IMG/VR virus record: IMGVR_UViG_3300028569_001805
Location: 1-47,909 of that record
Length of the DNA: 47,909 bases
Direction: 5' to 3' (one strand)
From: a virus
The notes beneath the pieces are model-generated. The model did no database searches. It saw only the letters and a program-made list of their open reading frames with translations, and was not told the origin of the DNA. How positions within the stretch are numbered: the first letter of the stretch is position 1; every line of letters begins with the position of its first letter. Positions 34,823 to 39,849 of this stretch are shown here, piece after piece. A program made the translations under genes and the position numbers.

Positions 34823-34851
34823 TTTACAACTGCTGCTTTTTATGGTAGAAT
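34823..34851 (+). promoter_or_regulatory. tRNA-region promoter copy 1
   Basis: TTTACA, 17 bases, TAGAAT, in the first 98-bp repeat. Confidence 0.8.
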
Positions 34852-34920
34852 ATTCACATACGGCGGCAACAAAGAAGATTCAAAACCTTCTGCCAACGTA
34901 AAAAAAATCGTAAAAAGTTG

Positions 34921-34949
34921 TTTACAACTGCTGCTTTTTATGGTAGAAT
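34921..34949 (+). promoter_or_regulatory. tRNA-region promoter copy 2
   Basis: Identical to copy 1, 98 bp downstream. Confidence 0.8.
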
Positions 34950-35018
34950 ATTCACATACGGCGGCAACAAAGAAGATTCAAAACCTTCTGCCAACGTAAA
35001 AAAAATCGTAAAAAGTTG

Positions 35019-35047
35019 TTTACAACTGCTGCTTTTTATGGTAGAAT
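35019..35047 (+). promoter_or_regulatory. tRNA-region promoter copy 3
   Basis: Identical to copies 1 and 2. Confidence 0.8.
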
Positions 35048-35116
35048 ATTCACATACGGCGGCAACAAAGAAGATTCAAAACCTTCTGCCAACGTAAAAA
35101 AGATTTACAAAAGATG

Positions 35117-35145
35117 TTTACATCCCACTGAAAATGTGGTATAAT
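35117..35145 (+). promoter_or_regulatory. tRNA-region promoter 4 (diverged)
   Basis: TTTACA (35117-35122), 17 bases, TATAAT (35140-35145); again 98 bp from the previous -35 but in different flanking sequence. Confidence 0.8.
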
Positions 35146-35149
35146 AACT

Positions 35150-35525
35150 CTAACGAAACGCTGAATGAGTGCGAGAAACTCAAAACGACCGTGGTTGAAC
35201 GGCATGGATCACAAGATGATGCGTTGACAATTGATTGAAAAAAAATGTGGCCATCAAGTCCGCAAAAGATTGGTTAATCCAATCAACTTGAAAAAGAATG
35301 TGGCCATCAAGTCCGCAAAAGATTGGTTAATCCAATCAACTTGAAGAACCACATTGTGTGTTCGAACGGTAACTCTACTTCATGAGTTTTAAAGATTATG
35401 TTGTAATCGCCGACACATTCACGTTTGAGGTGCTAATTGCATACTCCTGACTGAGAGTAGCCCGAAGGCGCGGCAAAAGAAAGCAGGAGAGGGAGGGGAG
35501 AATGACCCTACAAGCGAAATTTTCA
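35150..35525 (+). ncRNA. Structured leader RNA of the tRNA operon
   Basis: About 375 bases with no credible ORF. It includes a 53-bp tandem duplication (35244-35345) whose units each hold the hairpin GATTGG-TTAAT-CCAATC. With the next two units it makes about 780 bases of non-coding RNA before the first normal tRNA. Size and position recall the GOLLD RNAs found beside phage tRNAs, but I could not match a consensus. Confidence 0.5.
35244..35345 (+). repeat. Two-copy 53-bp tandem repeat
   Basis: Starts AATGTGGCCATCAAGTCC; second copy from 35297. Each copy contains a 6-bp inverted repeat. Lies in the leader RNA. Confidence 0.9.
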
Positions 35526-35527
35526 AT

Positions 35528-35595
35528 GGGTGATCTCTGGCATGGAGGTCTAAAAACCGAAAGGTATCCTCTGGGTTCGATTCCCAGTCACTCCA
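35528..35595 (+). ncRNA. tRNA-like element with canonical T-arm but no anticodon arm
   Basis: GGGTGA (35528) pairs with TCACTC (35588) and a perfect T-arm CTGGG-TTCGATT-CCCAG precedes it. Between them a GGAGG/CCTCT stem encloses an ACC-GAAA-GGT hairpin in place of a proper anticodon arm. Not a normal tRNA; either degenerate or part of a larger structured RNA. Confidence 0.4.
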
Positions 35596-35657
35596 CTAAT
35601 TTTCAAATATGCATTGGTAATTAAAGGATAATACTTTAAATTTAAACCAATTTTAAT

Positions 35658-35747
35658 GGGTAATAAACTCTAGCGCAAACTTGAAATAAACTAAGCGTGT
35701 CTGTTGTTTCAGATGTAGAGTATGGGTTAGATTCCCAATATTGCCCT
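35658..35747 (+). ncRNA. Multibranched tRNA-like RNA
   Basis: Closing stem GGGTAAT/ATTGCCC and a T-arm-like TGGG-TTAGATT-CCCA. Inside, ACTCTA/TAGAGT encloses two more hairpins (one is TCTG-TTGTTT-CAGA). No anticodon loop with U33 in the right place. Confidence 0.4.
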
Positions 35748-35782
35748 CAAATTTTCGGACGGCTTGCAGGCTGTTCGTGCAA

Positions 35783-35915
35783 GTGAGTGAACATGATGGT
35801 GAAGCCCCGCTGCAACGGATCGGATCATCGTGAAGGTAATAGCATAATAGATGTGTGCCGGTCCAGCTGTGACCGGAGGAATTGGTGCAAATCCAATTTA
35901 CTTTTTGTCACTCAC
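35783..35915 (+). ncRNA. Multibranched structured RNA with 8-bp closing stem
   Basis: GTGAGTGA pairs perfectly with TCACTCAC (35908). Internal hairpins: CATGATG/CATCGTG, CCGGTC-CAGCTGT-GACCGG, and ATTGG-TGCAAAT-CCAAT. The last has the same loop as the T-arm of the tRNA-His at 42631. Confidence 0.5.
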
Positions 35916-35928
35916 AAGTATTTCAAAT

Positions 35929-36005
35929 CGCGAGTTAGACTGGAGGTGGTTCCAGCCAAGTTTCATAAGCTTAGGAGGTCGGTTCGATTCCGGCACTCGC
36001 AACCA
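35929..36005 (+). tRNA. tRNA-fMet-like (CAT)
   Basis: 77 nt. Acceptor CGCGAGT/ACTCGCA with a C1-A72 mismatch, the hallmark of bacterial initiator tRNA; loop TTCATAA; D-arm CTGG/CCAG; T-arm GTCGG-TTCGATT-CCGGC; CCA encoded. The three G-C pairs usual in initiator anticodon stems are not present. Confidence 0.85.
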
Positions 36006-36083
36006 ATTTCACACGGAAGCAGCATGCGGTGCATGAACCCACGGTATTGACAAGTCGGTGTCATATCGAGCATGGTAGTAAAT
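36006..36083 (+). ncRNA. Non-coding spacer RNA after tRNA-fMet
   Basis: No ORF or tRNA fold seen. It runs into the strong hairpin that follows. Confidence 0.3.
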
Positions 36084-36134
36084 CACGGGCTCGCTCATAT
36101 AATCCGAATATTATGAGCCCGTGTGTCCCTTTTC
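36084..36134 (+). terminator. Strong hairpin, probable terminator or processing signal
   Basis: CACGGGCTC (36084-36092) pairs perfectly with GAGCCCGTG (36115-36123) around an AT-rich inner hairpin, followed by CCCTTTT. Could attenuate transcription within the array. Confidence 0.55.
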
Positions 36135-36137
36135 ACA

Positions 36138-36326
36138 ATGATTCATACATTATACACTAAACACACTTATTGTGCAATGTATAATACATTAACGGAATAT
36201 AATAGTGATACCGTTACTAAAACTTTCACAATACAACGAGAGGTTGAAGTAAACCCGCGAAAGCGTAAGACCACCTTGATTGAAAGATCAGTTCATGTCA
36301 CGAATGGACGCCTCTCACATTTTTAA
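36138..36326 (+). ncRNA. Structured RNA with GNRA hairpin
   Basis: ATTATACA/TGTATAAT stem near 36148-36187, then GAGAGG (36239) with CCTCTC (36311) closing a domain that holds CGC-GAAA-GCG, a GNRA tetraloop. A 62-codon ORF occupies the same stretch but the paired structure makes an RNA role more likely. Confidence 0.4.
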
Positions 36327-36334
36327 TAATGTCA

Positions 36335-36409
36335 CCTCCTGTAGCTCAGTGGTAGAGGGGGTTCTTTATAAGGGCCGGGTCGTTGGATCATTCCCAACCA
36401 GGAGGACCA
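36335..36409 (+). tRNA. tRNA-Ile (TAT)
   Basis: 75 nt, acceptor CCTCCTG/CAGGAGG, anticodon loop TTTATAA, CCA encoded. T-loop is ATCATTC (A54 with T58 instead of T54 with A58). Reads AUA. Confidence 0.88.
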
Positions 36410-36413
36410 ATTT

Positions 36414-36487
36414 GCAACCGCACTCAGGAACAGTAGCGATGCTCTCAGTTTGGATTAAGTTCCAGTCTTCGGATTGCTGAGGTTGTA
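36414..36487 (+). ncRNA. tRNA-like element, no usable anticodon arm
   Basis: Acceptor-like GCAACCG/AGGTTGT (6 of 7 pairs) and T-arm CAGTC-TTCGGAT-TGCTG, with normal spacing between them (42 nt). The interior instead pairs GGAAC with GTTCC. No CCA. Degenerate tRNA or tRNA-mimic. Confidence 0.4.
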
Positions 36488-36516
36488 TGCTTGTTAAAGC
36501 TGTTTAAATTTTCAAA

Positions 36517-36601
36517 GCGGACGGAAAGCTGGTGGCTCCAGCAGTAAGACTGTAAATCTTATCTCTTCGGGGGAGTGGATCGAAACCACACGGCCGCACC
36601 A
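36517..36601 (+). tRNA. tRNA-Tyr (GTA)
   Basis: 85 nt, class II with variable arm CTCTTCGGGGGAG; anticodon stem TAAGA-CTGTAAA-TCTTA; T-loop ATCGAAA (A54); acceptor has one mismatch; CCA encoded. Confidence 0.9.
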
Positions 36602-36610
36602 ATTTTCTAT

Positions 36611-36687
36611 GATGCATTAGTGTAACGGGCTAACACACTTGACTTTCACTCAAGAGACTACGGGATCGTTCCCCGTATGCATCACCA
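36611..36687 (+). tRNA. tRNA-Glu (TTC)
   Basis: 77 nt, perfect acceptor GATGCAT/ATGCATC, anticodon arm CTTGA-CTTTCAC-TCAAG, T-arm ACGGG-ATCGTTC-CCCGT (A54/T58), CCA encoded. Confidence 0.92.
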
Positions 36688-36697
36688 ATTTTACAAT

Positions 36698-36770
36698 GCG
36701 CGTGAACGACGGGATTATATTTTACTCGTAATGTGAAATATGAAGGACTCAATTGCCTTCCGCCGCACCA
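36698..36770 (+). ncRNA. Degenerate tRNA-like element (possible Thr CGT or Tyr GTA loop)
   Basis: 73 nt ending GCACCA. T-arm AAGG/CCTT with loop CTCAATT. A 7-bp stem ATTTTAC/GTGAAAT carries loop TCGTAAT, which reads CGT if shifted by one. The acceptor 5' strand (GCGCGTG) pairs poorly with CCGCCGC. Likely non-functional or rearranged. Confidence 0.35.
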
Positions 36771-36774
36771 TTTT

Positions 36775-36874
36775 TAATACATAGTGTAATGGCAGCACGC
36801 CCCAAGCAAAGGGTTTCTTGTCCGATAGGATAGGCAAACATGCCGCAGTGACAGTTCAATTCTGTCTGTATTAT
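36775..36874 (+). ncRNA. tRNA-like element with extra hairpins in place of anticodon arm
   Basis: Perfect acceptor TAATACA/TGTATTA, a normal D-arm (TAGTGTAATGGCAGCAC) and T-arm GACAG-TTCAATT-CTGTC, but the middle holds TGTCC-GATA-GGATA and GGCA-AACA-TGCC hairpins and no anticodon loop. 3' end is TTCG, not CCA. Confidence 0.45.
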
Positions 36875-36883
36875 TCGATTTTC

Positions 36884-36957
36884 GCGTCATAAGTGTTACG
36901 GCAGCACATCTGACTTCCACTCAGAAAGCGTGGTTTCGACTACCACATGACGCACCA
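36884..36957 (+). tRNA. tRNA-Gly (TCC)
   Basis: 74 nt, acceptor GCGTCAT/ATGACGC, anticodon arm TCTGA-CTTCCAC-TCAGA, T-loop TTCGACT, CCA encoded. Confidence 0.94.
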
Positions 36958-36991
36958 ATTTCAAAACAAGTTGTTCACACCGAACAACAAC

Positions 36992-37067
36992 GGGGGTTTA
37001 GCTCATCTGGTAGAGCATCTGCTTTGCAAGCAGAGTGTGGTCGGTTCGAGCCCGGCAACCTCCACCA
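36992..37067 (+). tRNA. tRNA-Ala (TGC)
   Basis: 76 nt, acceptor GGGGGTT/AACCTCC, anticodon arm TCTGC-TTTGCAA-GCAGA, canonical T-loop, CCA encoded. A TTGTTC/GAACAA hairpin precedes it (36971-36987). Confidence 0.95.
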
Positions 37068-37074
37068 CTTTTAT

Positions 37075-37149
37075 ACCACAATAGCTCAGAGGCAGAGCAG
37101 ATTCTTCATACGGATCAGGTCGAGATTTCAAAATTCTCTTGTGGTACCA
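37075..37149 (+). tRNA. tRNA with CAT anticodon (elongator Met or Ile2)
   Basis: 75 nt, acceptor ACCACAA/TTGTGGT, anticodon arm GATTC-TTCATAC-GGATC, T-loop TTCAAAA, CCA encoded. Whether C34 becomes lysidine (Ile, AUA) cannot be told from sequence. Confidence 0.9.
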
Positions 37150-37155
37150 ATTTTT

Positions 37156-37309
37156 CAACACAGACGGTCTAGCTGTTGTAATTTACGAGACCAAAAGAAA
37201 GGGTGACTGCGAGTGCGGAAGTAAGTCTTTAAGACCTAAAACAAAACAATATCTCGACAAGACCGGATACTTGAACAAATTTCTACCTTTCAAACTTCAG
37301 CGCGTGTTG
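37156..37309 (+). ncRNA. Structured RNA unit closed by CAACAC/GTGTTG
   Basis: CAACAC (37156) pairs with GTGTTG (37304). Inside, GGTCT/AGACC and GTCTT/AAGAC hairpins. About 154 nt, no credible gene, lodged between tRNA-CAT and tRNA-Cys. Confidence 0.45.
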
Positions 37310-37320
37310 GAATTCTTTAT

Positions 37321-37395
37321 GCGCCGAATGGGGAATGGCCACCCGACAGATTGCAACCCTGTTATAAGTCAGTTCGATTCTGACTCGGCGCTCCA
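37321..37395 (+). tRNA. tRNA-Cys (GCA)
   Basis: 75 nt, acceptor GCGCCGA/TCGGCGC, anticodon GCA in loop TTGCAAC, T-arm GTCAG-TTCGATT-CTGAC, CCA encoded. Inner anticodon pair is A-C. Confidence 0.88.
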
Positions 37396-37404
37396 ATTTC
37401 TAAT

Positions 37405-37480
37405 GCCTCCTTAGCTCAACTGGCAGAGCAGCTCATTTGTAATGAGCAGGTTATCTGTTCAAATCAGATAGGGGGCTCCA
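37405..37480 (+). tRNA. tRNA-Thr (TGT)
   Basis: 76 nt, acceptor GCCTCCT/AGGGGGC, anticodon arm GCTCA-TTTGTAA-TGAGC, T-loop TTCAAAT, CCA encoded. Confidence 0.95.
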
Positions 37481-37490
37481 ATTTTCATAT

Positions 37491-37565
37491 GCGCTTCAAG
37501 CTTTAACAGTGAAGCACCTGGCTTTTAACCAGACTAACACGGGGCAGTACCGTGGAGGCGCACCA
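37491..37565 (+). tRNA. tRNA-Lys (TTT) with GG-type T-loop
   Basis: 75 nt, acceptor GCGCTTC/GAGGCGC, anticodon loop CTTTTAA, T-arm CACGG-GGCAGTA-CCGTG. The T-loop has G54 G55, and the D-loop (TAACAGTG) lacks the usual G18 G19. CCA encoded. Confidence 0.85.
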
Positions 37566-37574
37566 ATTTTCAAA

Positions 37575-37665
37575 TCCCATCGACGCGAGCAGGCGAACGC
37601 GCGTGACTGTTAATCACTGAACCGTGAAATTCGGGGGCTAGGATCGTTACCTAGGATGGGAGCCA
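37575..37665 (+). tRNA. tRNA-Asn (GTT) with long variable region
   Basis: 91 nt, acceptor TCCCATC/GATGGGA, anticodon loop CTGTTAA with GTGA/TCAC stem, T-arm CTAGG-ATCGTTA-CCTAG (A54/T58), CCA encoded. The variable region is about 20 nt with a CCG...CGG hairpin, unusual for Asn (class I). Confidence 0.85.
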
Positions 37666-37669
37666 ATTT

Positions 37670-37771
37670 TTCATGTCGTCTAAATAATAGGACCCTTTGT
37701 TGTAAAAAGGAAAGTGCAGGAGAATGGCCTGCCATGAAAGTTTTTCTTGCGCTCAATTGAGCTTCACGCTT
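37670..37771 (+). ncRNA. Structured RNA unit upstream of the Trp-like tRNA
   Basis: Hairpins GCAGG/CCTGC near 37716-37732 and CTTCACG (from 37762) with CGTGAAG (37779-37785). The second competes with the acceptor of the Trp-like element that follows. Confidence 0.35.
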
Positions 37772-37837
37772 GGCCCGTCGTGAAGTGATGAGCGGAACAT
37801 GTGGATTCCAAATCCATTTGATGTTAACGGGCCGCCA
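37772..37837 (+). tRNA. T-arm-less tRNA-Trp-like element (CCA)
   Basis: 66 nt. Acceptor GGCCCGT/ACGGGCC, discriminator G and CCA are intact, and GTGGA-TTCCAAA-TCCAT gives a CCA anticodon. Only nine bases separate the anticodon stem from the acceptor, so there is no T-arm. A complete tRNA-Trp exists at 41541, so this may be a relic or truncated form. Confidence 0.4.
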
Positions 37838-37844
37838 ATTTTCT

Positions 37845-38015
37845 GCGTCATAAGTACGAACTAATGGTACAGCACGGCATGTTGTACTCCACATGAAAGA
37901 AGCCTGCTGTCAGGTAAAAATCGTAAGCCATAAGTTGAAATGTCAATCAACAAGGGTGTCCCGGGTCCTTGAATCCGTTATCTCGTGTGCGTCGGAGGAA
38001 TTCCTGTGATGGCGT
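37845..38015 (+). ncRNA. Structured RNA unit closed by GCGTCAT/ATGGCGT
   Basis: A tRNA-Gly-like acceptor strand GCGTCAT (37845) pairs, with two wobbles, to ATGGCGT (38009). Inside: GTAC/GTAC, CAGCA/TGCTG enclosing CATGT/ACATG, TTGA-AATG-TCAA, and CAAGG/CCTTG. About 170 nt. Confidence 0.45.
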
Positions 38016-38055
38016 GCAACAATCTTCGGGTTGGCGAGAATCATAAATTTTTTTA

Positions 38056-38132
38056 CGGGACGTAGCTCAGCCTGGTAGAGCGCATGCTTTGGGAGCATGA
38101 TGTCGTCAGTTCGAATCTGGCCGTCCCGACCA
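38056..38132 (+). tRNA. tRNA-Pro (TGG)
   Basis: 77 nt, perfect acceptor CGGGACG/CGTCCCG, anticodon arm CATGC-TTTGGGA-GCATG, canonical T-loop, CCA encoded. Confidence 0.96.
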
Positions 38133-38136
38133 CTTT

Positions 38137-38358
38137 TGCGGTCATTGAGGGGTATTCGTCAACTAAGACGTTTGTGCAAGGTAGCCATAGGAAGACGCCA
38201 GTCGGCATATGGTAGAAATCGAGTCTTTCGAGACGTTATCAATTTCGGTTGGGAACACATTGCACGATATAGCGACCTGAGCCGCAAATTCATTTCCAAT
38301 TGCCTGATTGCAAGCGGCTATACCTGATAAAGTAGTGTGCAGCGGATTAGGCAATTGG
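38137..38358 (+). ncRNA. Large structured RNA with UUCG hairpin
   Basis: About 220 nt: closing TGCGG(TC) at 38137 with CCGCA at 38282; long-range GTGCAA/TTGCAC; CCATA/TATGG enclosing GCC-AGTC-GGC; GTCT-TTCG-AGAC (38223-38234), a UUCG tetraloop; and a separate 10-bp stem CCAATTGCCT/AGGCAATTGG (38296-38358). No ORF. The most convincing novel RNA in the array. Confidence 0.6.
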
Positions 38359-38370
38359 TCAATTTTCAAA

Positions 38371-38447
38371 CCTCGATTAGCTCAGCCTGGTAGAGCGCAC
38401 GCTTGATAAGCGTGAGGTCGTTGGATCGTGCCCAACATCGAGGACCA
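38371..38447 (+). tRNA. tRNA-Ile (GAT)
   Basis: 77 nt, acceptor CCTCGAT/ATCGAGG, anticodon arm CACGC-TTGATAA-GCGTG, T-loop ATCGTGC (A54/T58), CCA encoded. Confidence 0.93.
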
Positions 38448-38453
38448 ATTTAA

Positions 38454-38528
38454 GAGTTGTTAGTAGAATGGACAGCACGCTACGCTACGAACGTAGAGAT
38501 CCAGTTTCGATTACTGGGCGACTCACCA
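38454..38528 (+). tRNA. tRNA-Arg (ACG)
   Basis: 75 nt, acceptor GAGTTGT/GCGACTC, anticodon arm CTACG-CTACGAA-CGTAG, T-arm CCAGT-TTCGATT-ACTGG, CCA encoded. A34 would need editing to inosine. Confidence 0.92.
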
Positions 38529-38537
38529 TTTTTCAAT

Positions 38538-38611
38538 AGGGGATTAGCATAATGGTAGTGCTCTCGACTTTGACTCGAGATGTTTGTGTTCAACTCACAA
38601 ATCCCCCACCA
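38538..38611 (+). tRNA. tRNA-Gln (TTG)
   Basis: 74 nt, anticodon arm CTCGA-CTTTGAC-TCGAG, T-arm TTGTG-TTCAACT-CACAA, acceptor AGGGGAT/ATCCCCC with unpaired A1-C72, CCA encoded. Confidence 0.92.
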
Positions 38612-38619
38612 TTTTTAAT

Positions 38620-38694
38620 GCGCAATTAGCTCAGCGGTAGAGCCCCTGATTTACATTCAGATTGTCGGCAGTTCAAATCTGTCATTGCGTACCA
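38620..38694 (+). tRNA. tRNA-Val (TAC)
   Basis: 75 nt, acceptor GCGCAAT/ATTGCGT, anticodon arm CTGA-TTTACAT-TCAG, T-loop TTCAAAT, CCA encoded. Confidence 0.95.
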
Positions 38695-38730
38695 TTTTCT
38701 TATGCCTCGTTCGTTCTAATTCGAATCTTG

Positions 38731-38738
38731 TATAAATA
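38731..38738 (+). promoter_or_regulatory. T4-type late promoter TATAAATA
   Basis: Exact box 5 bases before ATG 38744 of the endonuclease gene; lets the inserted gene be expressed late. Confidence 0.7.
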
Positions 38739-38743
38739 ACTTT

Positions 38744-39646
38744 ATGCAAAATGAGATTCGAATTAGGAAATGTTCATTTTGTAGTATTGAAATTTCGAAT
38801 GAAACTAGAGGATCTATTGGAGACCACATACGGTGGTGCAAATCAAATCCAAACAGAAAACAGAGGAAAGAAAAAACATGTCTACGTTGTGGAATACTGT
38901 TTAATAGTAGAGGAAAACGATGTGTCGAATGTAAGAAATTTCCAATTGTTTTTTCCGCAGAAAGAAAAAATAATCTCTCAATAAAGAGAAAAGATTTTCT
39001 TAAGAAGAATCCGGATAAACACCCTTGGAAGAATAATTCTAAATTTATATCCGTTCCTTGTGAATATCTTAAAACCTATCTTAACTCAAAGGGGATATCA
39101 TTTGTTTCAGAATGGAGCCCACTGGAAGATAGAAATTTTTCAATAGATATATGTTTTCCCGATTTAAAATTTGGAATAGAGGTAAATGGAAATCAACATT
39201 ATAATAAGGATGGGACACTCGCCGAATATTATCAAAAACGACATGATTTAATCACCTCAGCCGGATGGACGTTAATTGAATTACATTATACTTCTGTGTA
39301 CAACCATGAACTCATTGATTCTGTAATAAAAATCGGAAAACAACCATCTTATGAAAAATATTTTGAAATATTAAGACTCAAAGCAGCTAAAGAAAAAAAA
39401 TTGGCGCCCGGAGAAAAAATACTATTAAGAGAAGCCATTAGATGGGAACCATATAAAGACTTGGTTTTAAATTCGGGTATAGATTTTTCGAAGTTTGGGT
39501 GGGTGAATAAAGTTTCAAAGCTGCTTGGTAAAAAACCACAGAATGTTTCAAAGTGGATGAAAAGATATTTACCTGAGTTTTATGAACTTAAATGTTTTAA
39601 AAGAAAATTTTCAGCAGGTGTATCGGAACTGTCTTCTAAGCAGTAG
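38744..39646 (+). CDS. Vsr-like (EDxHD) homing endonuclease with zinc fingers
   Basis: A 300-aa protein. The N-terminus has zinc-finger pairs (KCSFCS; DHIRWC; TCLRCG; RCVEC). The nuclease part is FSIDICFPDLKFGIEVNGNQHY followed by YYQKRHDLITSAGW, the E-x-N-G-x-Q-H and R-H pattern of very-short-patch-repair-like homing enzymes. The C-terminal part (KVSKLLGKKPQNVSKWMKRY) looks like a helix-turn-helix DNA reader. It has its own late promoter. Its last 11 codons lie inside the tRNA-Arg(TCT) gene, suggesting insertion into the array. This enzyme family was first noted beside split-intein (fractured) genes. Confidence 0.8.
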   Translation: MQNEIRIRKCSFCSIEISNETRGSIGDHIRWCKSNPNRKQRKEKTCLRCGILFNSRGKRCVECKKFPIVFSAERKNNLSIKRKDFLKKNPDKHPWKNNSKFISVPCEYLKTYLNSKGISFVSEWSPLEDRNFSIDICFPDLKFGIEVNGNQHYNKDGTLAEYYQKRHDLITSAGWTLIELHYTSVYNHELIDSVIKIGKQPSYEKYFEILRLKAAKEKKLAPGEKILLREAIRWEPYKDLVLNSGIDFSKFGWVNKVSKLLGKKPQNVSKWMKRYLPEFYELKCFKRKFSAGVSELSSKQ

Positions 39647-39691
39647 CACCGTAATGGAGCGATGGAGGTTCGAATCCTCTCACCTGCACCA
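39614..39691 (+). tRNA. tRNA-Arg (TCT) lacking a normal D-arm
   Basis: 78 nt. Acceptor GCAGGTG/CACCTGC, anticodon arm ACTGT-CTTCTAA-GCAGT and T-arm GGAGG-TTCGAAT-CCTCT are good; CCA encoded. Only 7 bases (TATCGGA) lie between acceptor and anticodon stem, while a 19-base variable region contains D-loop-like GTAATGG. The endonuclease stop codon lies in this tRNA. Confidence 0.7.
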
Positions 39692-39708
39692 TTTATTTGA
39701 TAAGATCT

Positions 39709-39734
39709 AGATTCAAATTCTCCCAGAGGCACCA
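39709..39734 (+). pseudogene. 3' fragment of a tRNA
   Basis: AGA-TTCAAAT-TCT then CCCAGAGGCACCA: a T-loop, half of a T-stem, an acceptor 3' strand and CCA. No matching 5' part upstream, though GCCTC at 38704 before the endonuclease could pair with GAGGC. Probable leftover of endonuclease insertion. Confidence 0.45.
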
Positions 39735-39738
39735 ATAC

Positions 39739-39814
39739 GCACATGTACTTTCAATGGCAGATGGGAACATTGTCAATGTTTCGGACGCGAGATCAGTACT
39801 CGCCATGTGCGCCA
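39739..39814 (+). tRNA. tRNA-Asp (GTC)
   Basis: 76 nt, acceptor GCACATG/CATGTGC, anticodon arm GAACA-TTGTCAA-TGTTT, T-arm GCGAG-ATCAGTA-CTCGC (A54), CCA encoded. Confidence 0.9.
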
Positions 39815-39832
39815 TTTTCAAAACAAAAAATG

Positions 39833-39840
39833 TATAAATA
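39833..39840 (+). promoter_or_regulatory. T4-type late promoter TATAAATA
   Basis: Exact box 9 bases before ATG 39850. Confidence 0.7.
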
Positions 39841-39849
39841 ACAATACAT

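Larger units (their letters stand above)
34803..35102 (+). repeat. Three identical tandem 98-bp promoter cassettes
   Basis: Period is exactly 98 bp (TTTACA at 34823, 34921, 35019). Each copy holds AAAAAAATCGTAAAAAGT, a promoter (TTTACA-17-TAGAAT) and a leader ACATACGGCGGCAACAAAG with a weak AGAAG/CTTCT hairpin. A fourth, diverged promoter follows at the same 98-bp phase. All point into the tRNA region. Confidence 0.95.

Noticed and set aside
34803-35102. CRISPR-like direct repeats
   Set aside because: The repeats are head-to-tail, identical, without spacers, and each contains a promoter.
35528-35595. Amber-suppressor tRNA (CTA) that could read the TAG at 4362
   Set aside because: A CTA triplet is present but not in a loop closed by a proper anticodon stem; no other CTA anticodon was found.
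35783-35915. Cobalamin-type riboswitch suggested by GGTGCAAATCC
   Set aside because: The wider B12-box context and a regulated downstream gene are missing; the motif fits a T-arm-like hairpin.
35787-36050. Two overlapping ORFs of 87 and 61 codons
   Set aside because: They run across a structured RNA and tRNA-fMet, and have tRNA-like composition.
36138-36326. A 62-codon ORF between tRNA-fMet and tRNA-Ile
   Set aside because: The same bases form strong stems, including a GNRA hairpin, and the composition resembles the RNA units around it; kept as ncRNA.
37139-37414. A 91-codon ORF through the tRNA array
   Set aside because: It covers tRNA-Cys and parts of two other tRNAs; no promoter or protein-like sequence.
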